A stretch of 64,000 nucleotides of DNA from Chitinophagaceae bacterium (GTDB taxonomy: Bacteria > Bacteroidota > Bacteroidia > Chitinophagales > Chitinophagaceae), in the NCBI GenBank assembly GCA_016720745.1, contig JADKKA010000022.1:124001-188000 (forward strand), written 5' to 3'. The translations under genes and the position numbers were made by a program. The notes below the pieces were generated by a model that was not told the origin of the DNA, did not search any database, and saw only the letters and a list, made by a program, of their open reading frames with translations. The number at the start of each line of letters is the position of its first letter. Within the stretch, counting starts at the first letter, position 1. Below are positions 34,564-42,315 of this stretch, piece after piece.

Positions 34564-34860
34564 GTGGCAAAGGTATTGGGAAAAGGGGAATGGGGAGTGG
34601 CTAGAGGCGAGTAGCAAGTGGCAAGTGGCTAGTGGGGAGTGGCTAGTGGGGCTCGGTAAATGGGTAATGGCTAGTGGGGTCCCGATAGCTAGTGGGGAGG
34701 GGAGTGGGGCAGGGTTGGGGAGGGTATTTGAATTTAAATTGGGAATGTTGAATTGGATAAGCCTAGCCTTTCTTTTAGCCAAGGAGGGGGATATTGAGAG
34801 ATTAGGATATGGGCTCACGATGTTAGACTGACTGTAGACTGAAGACTGTCGACTGATCCC
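34564..34860 (-). repeat. degenerate composite repeat, locus D
   Basis: Read on the minus strand: three to four CAGTC units (34860-34827), a ~90-bp unrelated stretch, then repeated CCCCACTAGCCACT motifs (about 34700-34590) and a CCCAATACC motif right before the ispH start codon. It occupies the ispH 5' region and the gap to the divergent amylase gene. Beyond 34860, the motif GCCTTGGCGAAGGC-like (34890-34906) precedes the amylase start at 34936. Confidence 0.8.
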
Positions 34861-34935
34861 TCTTAGGAATGTTGAGCTTGACTGTCGAGCCTTGGCGAAG
34901 GCCCGGATTCCGTATCTTTCGCCAAAGTTCAACCC

Positions 34936-36327
34936 ATGCGATTGCCATTGCTAATACTCTGCTTTTCCGGGCTGCTGGCATCCTGTAAACTGATGCCTAA
35001 AAAATCGGAAAAGGAAACCAATAAAACAACAAGTGCTATGCTGAATAGGTTCAAACCCGTTGACTGGGCCCATACCACTAATATTTATGAAGTGAACCTG
35101 CGCCAGTACAGCAATGCAGGAACATTCAATGCATTTGCCGCAGCTATTCCCCGGCTAAAAGAAATGGGCATTGAAACTTTATGGTTCATGCCCATTACCC
35201 CGATTGCCCAAAAAAATAAAAAAGGAAGCCTGGGCAGTTATTATGCCTGCTCGGATTATACGGCCATCAACCCCGAATTTGGGACATTGGATGATTTTAA
35301 AGCCCTTGTGAAAATGGCCCATGACAACGGGATGAAAGTGATCATTGACTGGGTGGCTAACCATACCGGTTGGGATCATCGCTGGACAAAAGAACATCCG
35401 GACTATTACCTGAAAGACACGGCCACCAATGATTTCCAGATCGCCTCAGGAATGGATGATATCATTGAACTTGATTTCAGTAACCCGGCCCTGCGCAAAG
35501 CAATGACCGATGCCATGAAGTATTGGGTCACAGAATGTGATATTGACGGATTTCGCTGCGACCTGGCATTTTGGGTAGAACTGGATTACTGGAAAGAAGC
35601 CAGGCCACAGGTTGATGCGGTGAAACCATTACTCTGGCTGGGTGAATATGATGAACTGGAAAAACCGGAATACGGAGAAGCCTTTGATGCCAGTTATACC
35701 TGGACCTGGATGCACCGTACCAAAGAATTTTATCAAAACCATTTGCCGATAGATTCATTGCTCACCGTTCTTAAAAAATACGATGACCTGGGCGACAGTA
35801 CCATGCGGGCCTGGTTCACTACGAATCATGATGAAAACAGCTGGAATGGTACCGAGTATGAAAAATACGGAGAGATGGCACAGGCACTGGCGGTATTCAG
35901 CTGCACCTGGAACGGTATCCCGCTTTTATATTCCGGACAGGAACTGCCCAATAAAAAAAGACTGGAGTTTTTTGAAAAAGATCCCATTGAATGGACTGAT
36001 AACAATACCCTGCAGGGATTTTACAAAACTTTATTACAACTCAAATCCAGCCACCCGGCCTTACGTGCCGGGGATCCAGCGGTGCATACTTACCGTATAA
36101 AAACTTCTGACCCGAAACATGTATTCGCTTATATGCGGCAGCATGGAGAGAAAAAAGTGCTGGTGATCCTGAATCTCTCTCCACAAAAGGATTTGCATTT
36201 TGAACTTACTGACCCGCTGGTTAAAGGACGCTTCAACAATGCTTTTTCAGGAGCCGCTAATGATTTTACTACGGATAAGCAATTTGAAATGCAGGCATGG
36301 GAATACCTGGTATATACTGCTGAATAA
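34936..36327 (+). CDS. GH13 alpha-amylase-family lipoprotein
   Basis: 463 aa. The leader has lipobox LLASCK. The TIM-barrel shows conserved GH13 regions: region I VIIDWVANHTG, region II DGFRCDLA (nucleophile Asp), region III LGEYDE (acid/base Glu) and region IV TTNHDENSW (transition-state Asp). A short C-terminal beta domain follows (KVLVILNLSPQKD). It likely hydrolyses alpha-1,4-glucans in the periplasm or at the surface. No susC/susD pair is adjacent, so it is not part of a classical utilisation locus here. Confidence 0.9.
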   Translation: MRLPLLILCFSGLLASCKLMPKKSEKETNKTTSAMLNRFKPVDWAHTTNIYEVNLRQYSNAGTFNAFAAAIPRLKEMGIETLWFMPITPIAQKNKKGSLGSYYACSDYTAINPEFGTLDDFKALVKMAHDNGMKVIIDWVANHTGWDHRWTKEHPDYYLKDTATNDFQIASGMDDIIELDFSNPALRKAMTDAMKYWVTECDIDGFRCDLAFWVELDYWKEARPQVDAVKPLLWLGEYDELEKPEYGEAFDASYTWTWMHRTKEFYQNHLPIDSLLTVLKKYDDLGDSTMRAWFTTNHDENSWNGTEYEKYGEMAQALAVFSCTWNGIPLLYSGQELPNKKRLEFFEKDPIEWTDNNTLQGFYKTLLQLKSSHPALRAGDPAVHTYRIKTSDPKHVFAYMRQHGEKKVLVILNLSPQKDLHFELTDPLVKGRFNNAFSGAANDFTTDKQFEMQAWEYLVYTAE

Positions 36328-36360
36328 GTGAGGGTCTGAAAAATAACTACTACAGGAATG

Positions 36361-36400
36361 AAAAAAGCTGAATGAAGTCTCTGCTTCATTCAGCTTTTTT
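36361..36400. terminator. bidirectional terminator between amylase and degP
   Basis: A perfect 17-bp A/T-flanked stem (AAAAAAGCTGAATGAAG and its complement) with a six-base loop. It gives T runs on both strands between two convergent genes. Confidence 0.9.
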
Positions 36401-36437
36401 ATTTTATTGTATTGAACTGCTGCCGCAGCTTTTAATT

Positions 36438-37973
36438 TTATTCCTCAATGATCAGCGGATAACGATAAACCGCCCCCGGTGCTTCAGGATAAATGCCCTC
36501 AAAGTAAACACCGGTTTCTGAGTTACGGATGGCATTCCCCAGTTGATCAATATTGGTTACATCTGCATCATTCACACTGGTGATTACAAATCCTTCCTGC
36601 ATCCTGGTCTTACTGAATGCACCACCCTTGGTGATTTTTTTCACCAGTACACCTCCTTCAATTCCGTACTGTGCCGCTTTTTTGGAATCCAGCGTTTCCA
36701 GTTCCGCCCCAAGCGTTTCAGCGATCGTAGCCGCTGCTAATTCATCAGCCTTGCCTGCTGTTTCTTTCAGCGTTATGGAAGCCGTGTACTCTTTATTGTT
36801 TCTGACATAGGTAACCGGCAGCTTATCCCCTGGTTTAAAACTGGCCACCTGTGCACTCATTTCTAGTCCGGAAGCAACAGGATTGCCATTGATCTTAGTT
36901 ATGACATCTCCTTTTTTCAAACCTGCCTGTACCGCGGCTCCGTCTGTAGGAACTGCCAATACATACACCCCCTGCCCATCAGCAATACCAGCCTGTTTTA
37001 CCAGTCTGTCGTTTTCAGTATCCACAGAGGGGTAACTGATTCCGATAAAACCTCTCTTCACATCTCCGTACTGGATCAGGTCATTCACAATCTTTTTTAC
37101 AATATTTACCGGAATGGCAAAGGAGTAACCGGCATAAGTACCGGTAGGGGCATAAATGGCAGAGTTGATACCGATCAGCTGACCATCCGTACTGATCAGG
37201 GCACCACCACTGTTTCCCTGGTTCACGGCTGCATCAGTCTGGATAAATGATTCAACAGGGGTCCGGCTCTGACGGCTATTGATGCCGATACTTCTTCCCT
37301 TGGCACTCACGATACCGGCTGTTACTGTTGTTTCCAAAGTCAGCGGATAACCAATTGCCAGTACCCATTGGCCGAGTTTTACATTATCTGAATTTCCGTA
37401 TAAAAGGAAGGGAAGATTTTTTCCGTCAATTTTTAAGACGGCCAGGTCACTGCTGGGGTCCTTGCCGATGACTTTTGCCTTATACGTTTTTTTGTTATGC
37501 AGGGTAACCATGATTTCATCGGCAATACCCTCGCCTCCGTCCGTGATCACGTGATTATTGGTAACGATATAGCCATCTTCGCTGATGATCACCCCGCTGC
37601 CACTGGCCCTTTGCTCAGGCTGGTAACGCTGGTTGAAAACATCTTCACCGAAGAAGCGCTCAAAAAGATCCTGCATGCCGCCGTCGTTACGGTTACGGCC
37701 CAGGTTATTGGTCACTTTTTTTGCGGCGGTCTTTGTTTTAATATGTACCACGGCTGGTACGGCGGCACTGGAAGCCTTAGTAAAGTCAACTGGTTCTCCG
37801 GCCCCGGTTCCGTTTTCAAAAAATCCGGCATAATTCACCGGTACTTTTCCATCCGGACTGGTTTGAACAAATGTCCCGTTTTTTGAACCGGTCAGTTTAC
37901 CGTAAATCATGACGCTCCCAATGGCGGAGACGGCACTCACCGCAACGATCAGTAAAATCTGTTTGAGTTTCAT
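36438..37973 (-). CDS. degP: Do-family periplasmic serine protease (DegP/HtrA)
   Basis: 511 aa. An N-terminal signal anchor (LKQILLIVAVSAVSAIGSVMIYG) leads to a trypsin-like domain with the triad in VTNNHVI (His), SSDLAVLKI (Asp) and QGNSGGAL (Ser). Two PDZ domains follow (GVYVLAVPTDGAAVQAGLK; GVLVKKITKGGAFSKT). It degrades or chaperones misfolded envelope proteins. It is probably monocistronic; the upstream minus-strand gene ends 212 bp away. Confidence 0.93.
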   Translation of the reverse strand: MKLKQILLIVAVSAVSAIGSVMIYGKLTGSKNGTFVQTSPDGKVPVNYAGFFENGTGAGEPVDFTKASSAAVPAVVHIKTKTAAKKVTNNLGRNRNDGGMQDLFERFFGEDVFNQRYQPEQRASGSGVIISEDGYIVTNNHVITDGGEGIADEIMVTLHNKKTYKAKVIGKDPSSDLAVLKIDGKNLPFLLYGNSDNVKLGQWVLAIGYPLTLETTVTAGIVSAKGRSIGINSRQSRTPVESFIQTDAAVNQGNSGGALISTDGQLIGINSAIYAPTGTYAGYSFAIPVNIVKKIVNDLIQYGDVKRGFIGISYPSVDTENDRLVKQAGIADGQGVYVLAVPTDGAAVQAGLKKGDVITKINGNPVASGLEMSAQVASFKPGDKLPVTYVRNNKEYTASITLKETAGKADELAAATIAETLGAELETLDSKKAAQYGIEGGVLVKKITKGGAFSKTRMQEGFVITSVNDADVTNIDQLGNAIRNSETGVYFEGIYPEAPGAVYRYPLIIEE

Positions 37974-38185
37974 AGTGCTTTATACTTTTTGGTCAGTAAT
38001 AAATAAAGATTATTCGCTTTTTCACAAATTATGTGCCTCTGCTGTACAAAGTAACAAACTGTCATAACAACCGTTCTTACCTCCGGTTCAGTTTAACAAA
38101 TCTTTACTAAGAGCTTCGTAGTTCTGCACTGCTGTAAATTTAATGTGATTTCCTTTTCCCAGGTATACCATTTAACCCTGATTTG

Positions 38186-39184
38186 TCAAAGCTTAGCCAG
38201 AAAAGCCAGGGTATCCACCCCGTCCGCGTACTGGTCCAGCGCGGGCTTTTGCCCCTGTCCAAAAGGAATATAACCCTCCCCTACGATTCCCTGCAGGTCA
38301 TCATGATTTTCCAGTTGCGTGGCCAGTGCATTTTTGTCAGCATAAAACTCGTAATTCAACTGACTGATGGGGGAGAATAATGACGAGTTTTCAGATAAGA
38401 GGATGGCCCCATTGGTCATATAGTATTGCTTGTTCAGGATGTGGATGGCCAGGGTATAGTCATAATTATTTTTGTATTTGTGGTGGTCGGCCAGGTAACT
38501 GTATTTCCGGAATGCCTCCAGCAGGGGTACAAAATCATAGCCTTCCGGGATATAAATTTTGGTCACATTGCGGCAGCCTAACCCAAAATATAGAAGTACG
38601 TCGTCGGCCAGCGCTTCCAGTTCTGCTTTTTTTTCCTGCCCGGTCAGGATGGCGACTGAGGTCCTGTTTCTACGGATAATATGGGGGTATTTCCCAAAAT
38701 AATATTCAAAATAGCGGGAGGAGTTATTGCTTCCGGTAGCGATATAGGCGTCGCAACCTTTGAGCATCTCCGAAAAAATGGTTTGTGTGGCCATTCCGGG
38801 TTCCCATTCGGCTAGTTTTTGAACCAGGTGCCGGATCAGTGCCTGGTCTTTTGAGGAGGGTTTTACATGGGCCTGGTGTCCGCTGATGAAAACCGACAGC
38901 CAGTCGTGAAAGCCCACGAGGGGGATATTCCCGGCCATAATAATTCCAATCCTTTTACTGGTAAAGTCAGCGGAAAGGTTGGGGTAGGATTGGACCCATT
39001 TTTCCAGCGCTTCCTTTTGCAGAAATGCGGCTGCTATATTTTGGAGGGCCTGTTCCTGAAATTCAGGATTGAACCAACCATTCTCCGCAGCGGCTTTTAA
39101 TTTGGCTTCCTGCAGCTCCCCGGAATCTTTTAAAATATATTGTCCAAGCTCAATTAATAAATCAATACGGTGTTGTAATTTCAT
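38186..39184 (-). CDS. acyl-CoA reductase (LuxC-like)
   Basis: 332 aa aldehyde-dehydrogenase-superfamily protein of the acyl-CoA reductase family. It has an N-terminal helical region, RIGIIMAGNIPLVGFHDW, YIATGSNNSSRYFEYYFG, and the catalytic Cys in YFGLGCRNVTK. It would reduce fatty acyl-CoA or acyl-protein to aldehyde. No luxD/E is present. The divergent ferredoxin gene, 54 bp away, suggests shared regulation, though a functional link is unproven. Confidence 0.85.
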   Translation of the reverse strand: MKLQHRIDLLIELGQYILKDSGELQEAKLKAAAENGWFNPEFQEQALQNIAAAFLQKEALEKWVQSYPNLSADFTSKRIGIIMAGNIPLVGFHDWLSVFISGHQAHVKPSSKDQALIRHLVQKLAEWEPGMATQTIFSEMLKGCDAYIATGSNNSSRYFEYYFGKYPHIIRRNRTSVAILTGQEKKAELEALADDVLLYFGLGCRNVTKIYIPEGYDFVPLLEAFRKYSYLADHHKYKNNYDYTLAIHILNKQYYMTNGAILLSENSSLFSPISQLNYEFYADKNALATQLENHDDLQGIVGEGYIPFGQGQKPALDQYADGVDTLAFLAKL

Positions 39185-39238
39185 GCCGGCTTTTTACATT
39201 TGTACAAAAGTAATTGTCAACCTGTTAAATAAGTATTT

Positions 39239-39586
39239 ATGGCTATCAAGATTACAGAAGAATGTATCAATTGCGGTGCCTGCGAACCTGAATGCCCCAA
39301 TAACGCCATTTATGAAGGTGGTGTGGAATGGGCTATTGCCGACGGAACAACTGTTAAGGGATCTTTTACCCTGATGGACGGATCGGTAACAGAAGCCGAC
39401 CAGAAACATGCGCCGATTGCTACCGATGTGTATTATATCACCCCCAATAAATGTACGGAATGCCAGGGCTTTCATGAAGAGCCACAATGTGCTGCCGTAT
39501 GTCCGGTTGATTGCTGTGTGCCTGATGAAATGTACCGGGAGACTGTGGAAGAACTGATCGCCAAGAAGGATAAAATGCATATTTGA
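39239..39586 (+). CDS. 2x[4Fe-4S] ferredoxin
   Basis: 115 aa with two cluster-binding motifs: CINCGACEPECP near the N-terminus and CTECQGFHEEPQCAAVCP near residues 75-95. A ~35-residue insertion lies between them, as in YfhL/Alvin-type ferredoxins. It is a soluble low-potential electron carrier. It is divergent from the acyl-CoA reductase gene. Confidence 0.92.
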   Translation: MAIKITEECINCGACEPECPNNAIYEGGVEWAIADGTTVKGSFTLMDGSVTEADQKHAPIATDVYYITPNKCTECQGFHEEPQCAAVCPVDCCVPDEMYRETVEELIAKKDKMHI

Positions 39587-39645
39587 TTTTTCTCAATGTG
39601 CATAAATTGACTGCCATTTTCTTGGAAACCGGCAGAAGGGGATCG

Positions 39646-39756
39646 TAATTTAGTAATATATCTCAATTCAAAGCAGTGAAAGCTGCCGAAAGAGTGGCGG
39701 GTGATATGTCCCGTCGTAAAAAGGTGAAGGTTTGAATGGCCTTCACCTTTGTTTTT
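39646..39756 (+). ncRNA. candidate small RNA with its own promoter and terminator
   Basis: TTGG (39622-39625), 20 bp and TAATTTAG (39646-39653) form a promoter-like pair. A 10-bp stem (AAGGTGAAGG / CCTTCACCTT, 39721-39749) with a T-rich tail forms a terminator about 100 bp on. The predicted transcript (about 39660-39756) also contains a small CGGG/CCCG hairpin. A 19-codon GTG frame inside it (39676-39735, ending SRRKKVKV) is possible but unconvincing. It lies between the ferredoxin gene and ddl. Confidence 0.5.
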
Positions 39757-39859
39757 AGCCCAATGGAATGCGAATCCGGAAAGATCCTGTCTGCTGCAGT
39801 CAATTGCGGGTAATACTCATATAATTTTTGTTAATCATGGGGGAATAAGGGCTGCGGGG

Positions 39860-39890
39860 TTGGGCATTTTAAATATTTCTGCAATATTTG
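39860..39890 (+). promoter_or_regulatory. putative ddl promoter
   Basis: TTG (39860-39862), 20 bp, AATATTTG (39883-39890) matches the Bacteroidota pattern with one deviation in the -7 box. It lies 42 bp before the ddl ATG. Confidence 0.45.
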
Positions 39891-39932
39891 CAGAGCCGGT
39901 CCCGGCATGGGACCACCACTACAAAACCGATA

Positions 39933-40922
39933 ATGAAGAAGAACATTGCACTGGTAACCGGTGGATACTCCGGGGAAGCAGTGATATCCTATAAAAGCGT
40001 TATTACCATCGACAATAACCTCGACCGGGATCGCTTTAATGTCTATCTGATTGATATTAACGCAAAGGGCTGGTGGTACAAACCGGCAACGGGTAATCCG
40101 GTAGCGGTTGACAAAAACGACTTCACGATCCTGGATTCCGGAAACAAAATCAGCTTTGATGCGGTGTTTATCGGCATGCATGGCACGCCCGGAGAAGATG
40201 GCAAACTGCAGGGCTATTTTGATACACTGGGTATTCCCTATACCGGCTGTGATGCCGCTACATCGGCCATCACTTTCAATAAAAGATATGCCACAGCGGT
40301 GGCAGGTGCCGCAGGGATTGCCGTGGCTAAATCTGTAGTCCTCTTCCGTGACCAATTAGTTAGTCCCGATCAGGCAGCTCAAAATCTTAAATTCCCTGTC
40401 TTTGTTAAACCCAACAATGGAGGTTCCAGCATTGGTATGTCAAAAGTGAATGCCTTTACTGATGAATTTGGGCTTGCAATTGAAAAAGCTTACCGCGAAG
40501 ACAATCAGGTACTGGTAGAAGAAATGGTGGAGGGAAGGGAGTTTACGGTTGGCGTATTTAAGTCAAAAGGGAATATTATTGTACTGCCATTGACGGAAGT
40601 AAAGGCCGACCAGGATCAGGCATTTTTTGATTTTGTAGCGAAATACCAGGGGAAGTCCACCGAAACCACACCGGCCCAGGTGGATGACGTAATTGCGGAT
40701 AAAATCAGGGAAACGGCCAAACAGGTGTACCAGGTATTTAATTGCCGCGGAGTCGTGCGGATTGATTTTATTTATAATGAGAAGGAAGGAAGACCCTATA
40801 TGCTGGAAGTAAACACGATACCCGGGCAGAGCGAAGCCAGCATCGTACCACAGCAGGTAAAAGTGATGGGCTGGAGCCTGAAAGAATTTTATACAAAACT
40901 GGTGGAAGAGGCCCTGCCTTAA
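39933..40922 (+). CDS. ddl: D-alanine--D-alanine ligase
   Basis: 329 aa from MKKNIALVTGGYSGEAVIS. The ATP-grasp markers are FVKPNNGGSSIGMSKV, EEMVEGREFTVGV, VVRIDFIY and LEVNTIPGQSEASIVPQQ. It makes the D-Ala-D-Ala peptidoglycan precursor. The frame extends back to 39888, but those residues are atypical and would cover the promoter. It is followed after 23 bp by a PASTA-domain gene, so a peptidoglycan-linked operon is likely. Confidence 0.93.
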   Translation: MKKNIALVTGGYSGEAVISYKSVITIDNNLDRDRFNVYLIDINAKGWWYKPATGNPVAVDKNDFTILDSGNKISFDAVFIGMHGTPGEDGKLQGYFDTLGIPYTGCDAATSAITFNKRYATAVAGAAGIAVAKSVVLFRDQLVSPDQAAQNLKFPVFVKPNNGGSSIGMSKVNAFTDEFGLAIEKAYREDNQVLVEEMVEGREFTVGVFKSKGNIIVLPLTEVKADQDQAFFDFVAKYQGKSTETTPAQVDDVIADKIRETAKQVYQVFNCRGVVRIDFIYNEKEGRPYMLEVNTIPGQSEASIVPQQVKVMGWSLKEFYTKLVEEALP

Positions 40923-40945
40923 CCTGTACATAAAAAATAAAGCTG

Positions 40946-41815
40946 TTGAAAATTATCACACATCGCCCCCTCTGGGTAAATATACTGGCCGGCATCCTGC
41001 TGACCTTTGCGATCTTTTTCCTTTTTCTGTCATCGCTGAAATGCCTGACAGGACATGGCAAGGCGGCCACAGTGCCCTCTGTTACCGGAAAAACCTATGA
41101 GGAGGCTAAAGCGATTTTGAAGAAGGCAGGATTTAAAGTGGATATCCAGGACTCCATTTATATTGATACAGCAAGGCCACTGACCGTGATGAAACAGATT
41201 CCGGAAGCGGATGAAGTAGTGAAATCAAACCGTACCGTATTCCTGCTTATCAGCAGAGTCATTCCTCCTGAAATGGAAATGCCAAACCTGGTAGGGTACA
41301 GTTTCCGGAACGCAGAAATGGTTTTAAAAGGATTGGACCTGAAAGTGGGGGATACTACTTTTAAACCTGATTTTGCAACCAATGCCGTACTGGAGCAATT
41401 GTATAATGGCAAGCAGATTACACCCGGAACTAAAATCAGAAAAGGAAGCGAGATATCCCTGGTATTGGGTGATGGTGTGGGGAACAAGGATTTTGTGGTA
41501 CCGGATATTACGGGTATGAATTTCTGTGACGCAAGAGAAAGGCTGGAAGAGCACGGTATTATCATAGGTGCTGTGGTGAGTGATCCGAATGTGGAAGACA
41601 CCTGCGCTGCATATATTTATAAGCAAAACCCGGAGCGATTTGATGACGAAAAACGGTTTAACCGGATTCGTAGCGGACAAACCATGGACGTTTGGTTGCA
41701 GAATGATAAACCAGCCAAAGACAGTACCGGAAAAAAGGAAAAGGGAGATAAGCCCAAACCTAAACCCCGGAAACCAGAAGAGGAGGGGGACAAGGATAAT
41801 GGATACAACAAATAA
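40946..41815 (+). CDS. membrane-anchored PASTA-domain protein
   Basis: 289 aa with a TTG start at 40946. A single N-terminal transmembrane helix (WVNILAGILLTFAIFFLFLSSL) is followed by three PASTA domains: ATVPSVTGKTYEEAKAILKK, EMPNLVGYSFRNAEMVLKG and VVPDITGMNFCDARERLEE. A Lys/Pro-rich tail ends the protein. PASTA domains bind uncrosslinked peptidoglycan in Ser/Thr kinases and PBPs. Here no kinase or transpeptidase domain is attached. The position after ddl supports a cell-wall role. Confidence 0.87.
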   Translation: MKIITHRPLWVNILAGILLTFAIFFLFLSSLKCLTGHGKAATVPSVTGKTYEEAKAILKKAGFKVDIQDSIYIDTARPLTVMKQIPEADEVVKSNRTVFLLISRVIPPEMEMPNLVGYSFRNAEMVLKGLDLKVGDTTFKPDFATNAVLEQLYNGKQITPGTKIRKGSEISLVLGDGVGNKDFVVPDITGMNFCDARERLEEHGIIIGAVVSDPNVEDTCAAYIYKQNPERFDDEKRFNRIRSGQTMDVWLQNDKPAKDSTGKKEKGDKPKPKPRKPEEEGDKDNGYNK

Positions 41816-41826
41816 AAATACTGCTT

Positions 41827-42135
41827 ATGCAAACGATCACTGTAGATGAACTGAAAGCCCGGATGGATGCCGGAGAAAAACTGAATCTGATTGATTGCCG
41901 GGAACCAAATGAATATGCCGAATTCAATATCGGTGCTACGCTCATTCCGTTGGGCAAATTTCAGAGCTTCCAGATTGATGAACTCGAAGATCTGAAGAAT
42001 GAGGAAGTTATCATTCATTGCCGCAGTGGCAACCGCAGTGGACAGGCCTGTATGCTGCTCGATACCATGGGCTTTACCAATACAAAGAATGTAATAGGCG
42101 GCATGCTGGAATGGCAGGCGAAGTTTGGAGGATAG
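41827..42135 (+). CDS. single-domain rhodanese-like protein
   Basis: 102 aa. The active-site loop is HCRSGNRSG, with the catalytic Cys after VII. LIDCREPNEYAEFNIG is the N-terminal rhodanese signature. It is probably a sulfurtransferase or persulfide carrier. It starts 11 bp after the PASTA gene and so probably belongs to the same transcript. A CAGTC array begins three bases after its stop. Confidence 0.9.
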   Translation: MQTITVDELKARMDAGEKLNLIDCREPNEYAEFNIGATLIPLGKFQSFQIDELEDLKNEEVIIHCRSGNRSGQACMLLDTMGFTNTKNVIGGMLEWQAKFGG

Positions 42136-42138
42136 GGT

Positions 42139-42315
42139 TCAGTCGGCAGTCTTCAGTCGACAGTCGTCAGTCAGCAGTCGGCAGTCAACAGTCAACAGTC
42201 GGCAGTAGACAGACGTATTAGTGTCCGCCCTGTATTCATTCTCACATTTTCACATTCCTACATTTTCACATTTCATTATTCCCACATTCTCACATTTCTC
42301 ACATTCTCACATTTA
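42139..42315 (+). repeat. CAGTC array plus CACATTCT array, locus E
   Basis: About ten CAGTCNN units (42139-42216; NN = GG, TT, GA, GT, AG, AA) follow the rhodanese stop. A second module of CACATT-C/T-T units (about 42238-42315) then runs into the last codons and stop of the convergent TonB receptor gene. Confidence 0.88.

Noticed and set aside
34541..34831. 96-aa plus-strand ORF
   Set aside because: It is composed of locus D repeat sequence (WLVGLGKWVMAS-type low complexity) with no gene-like features.
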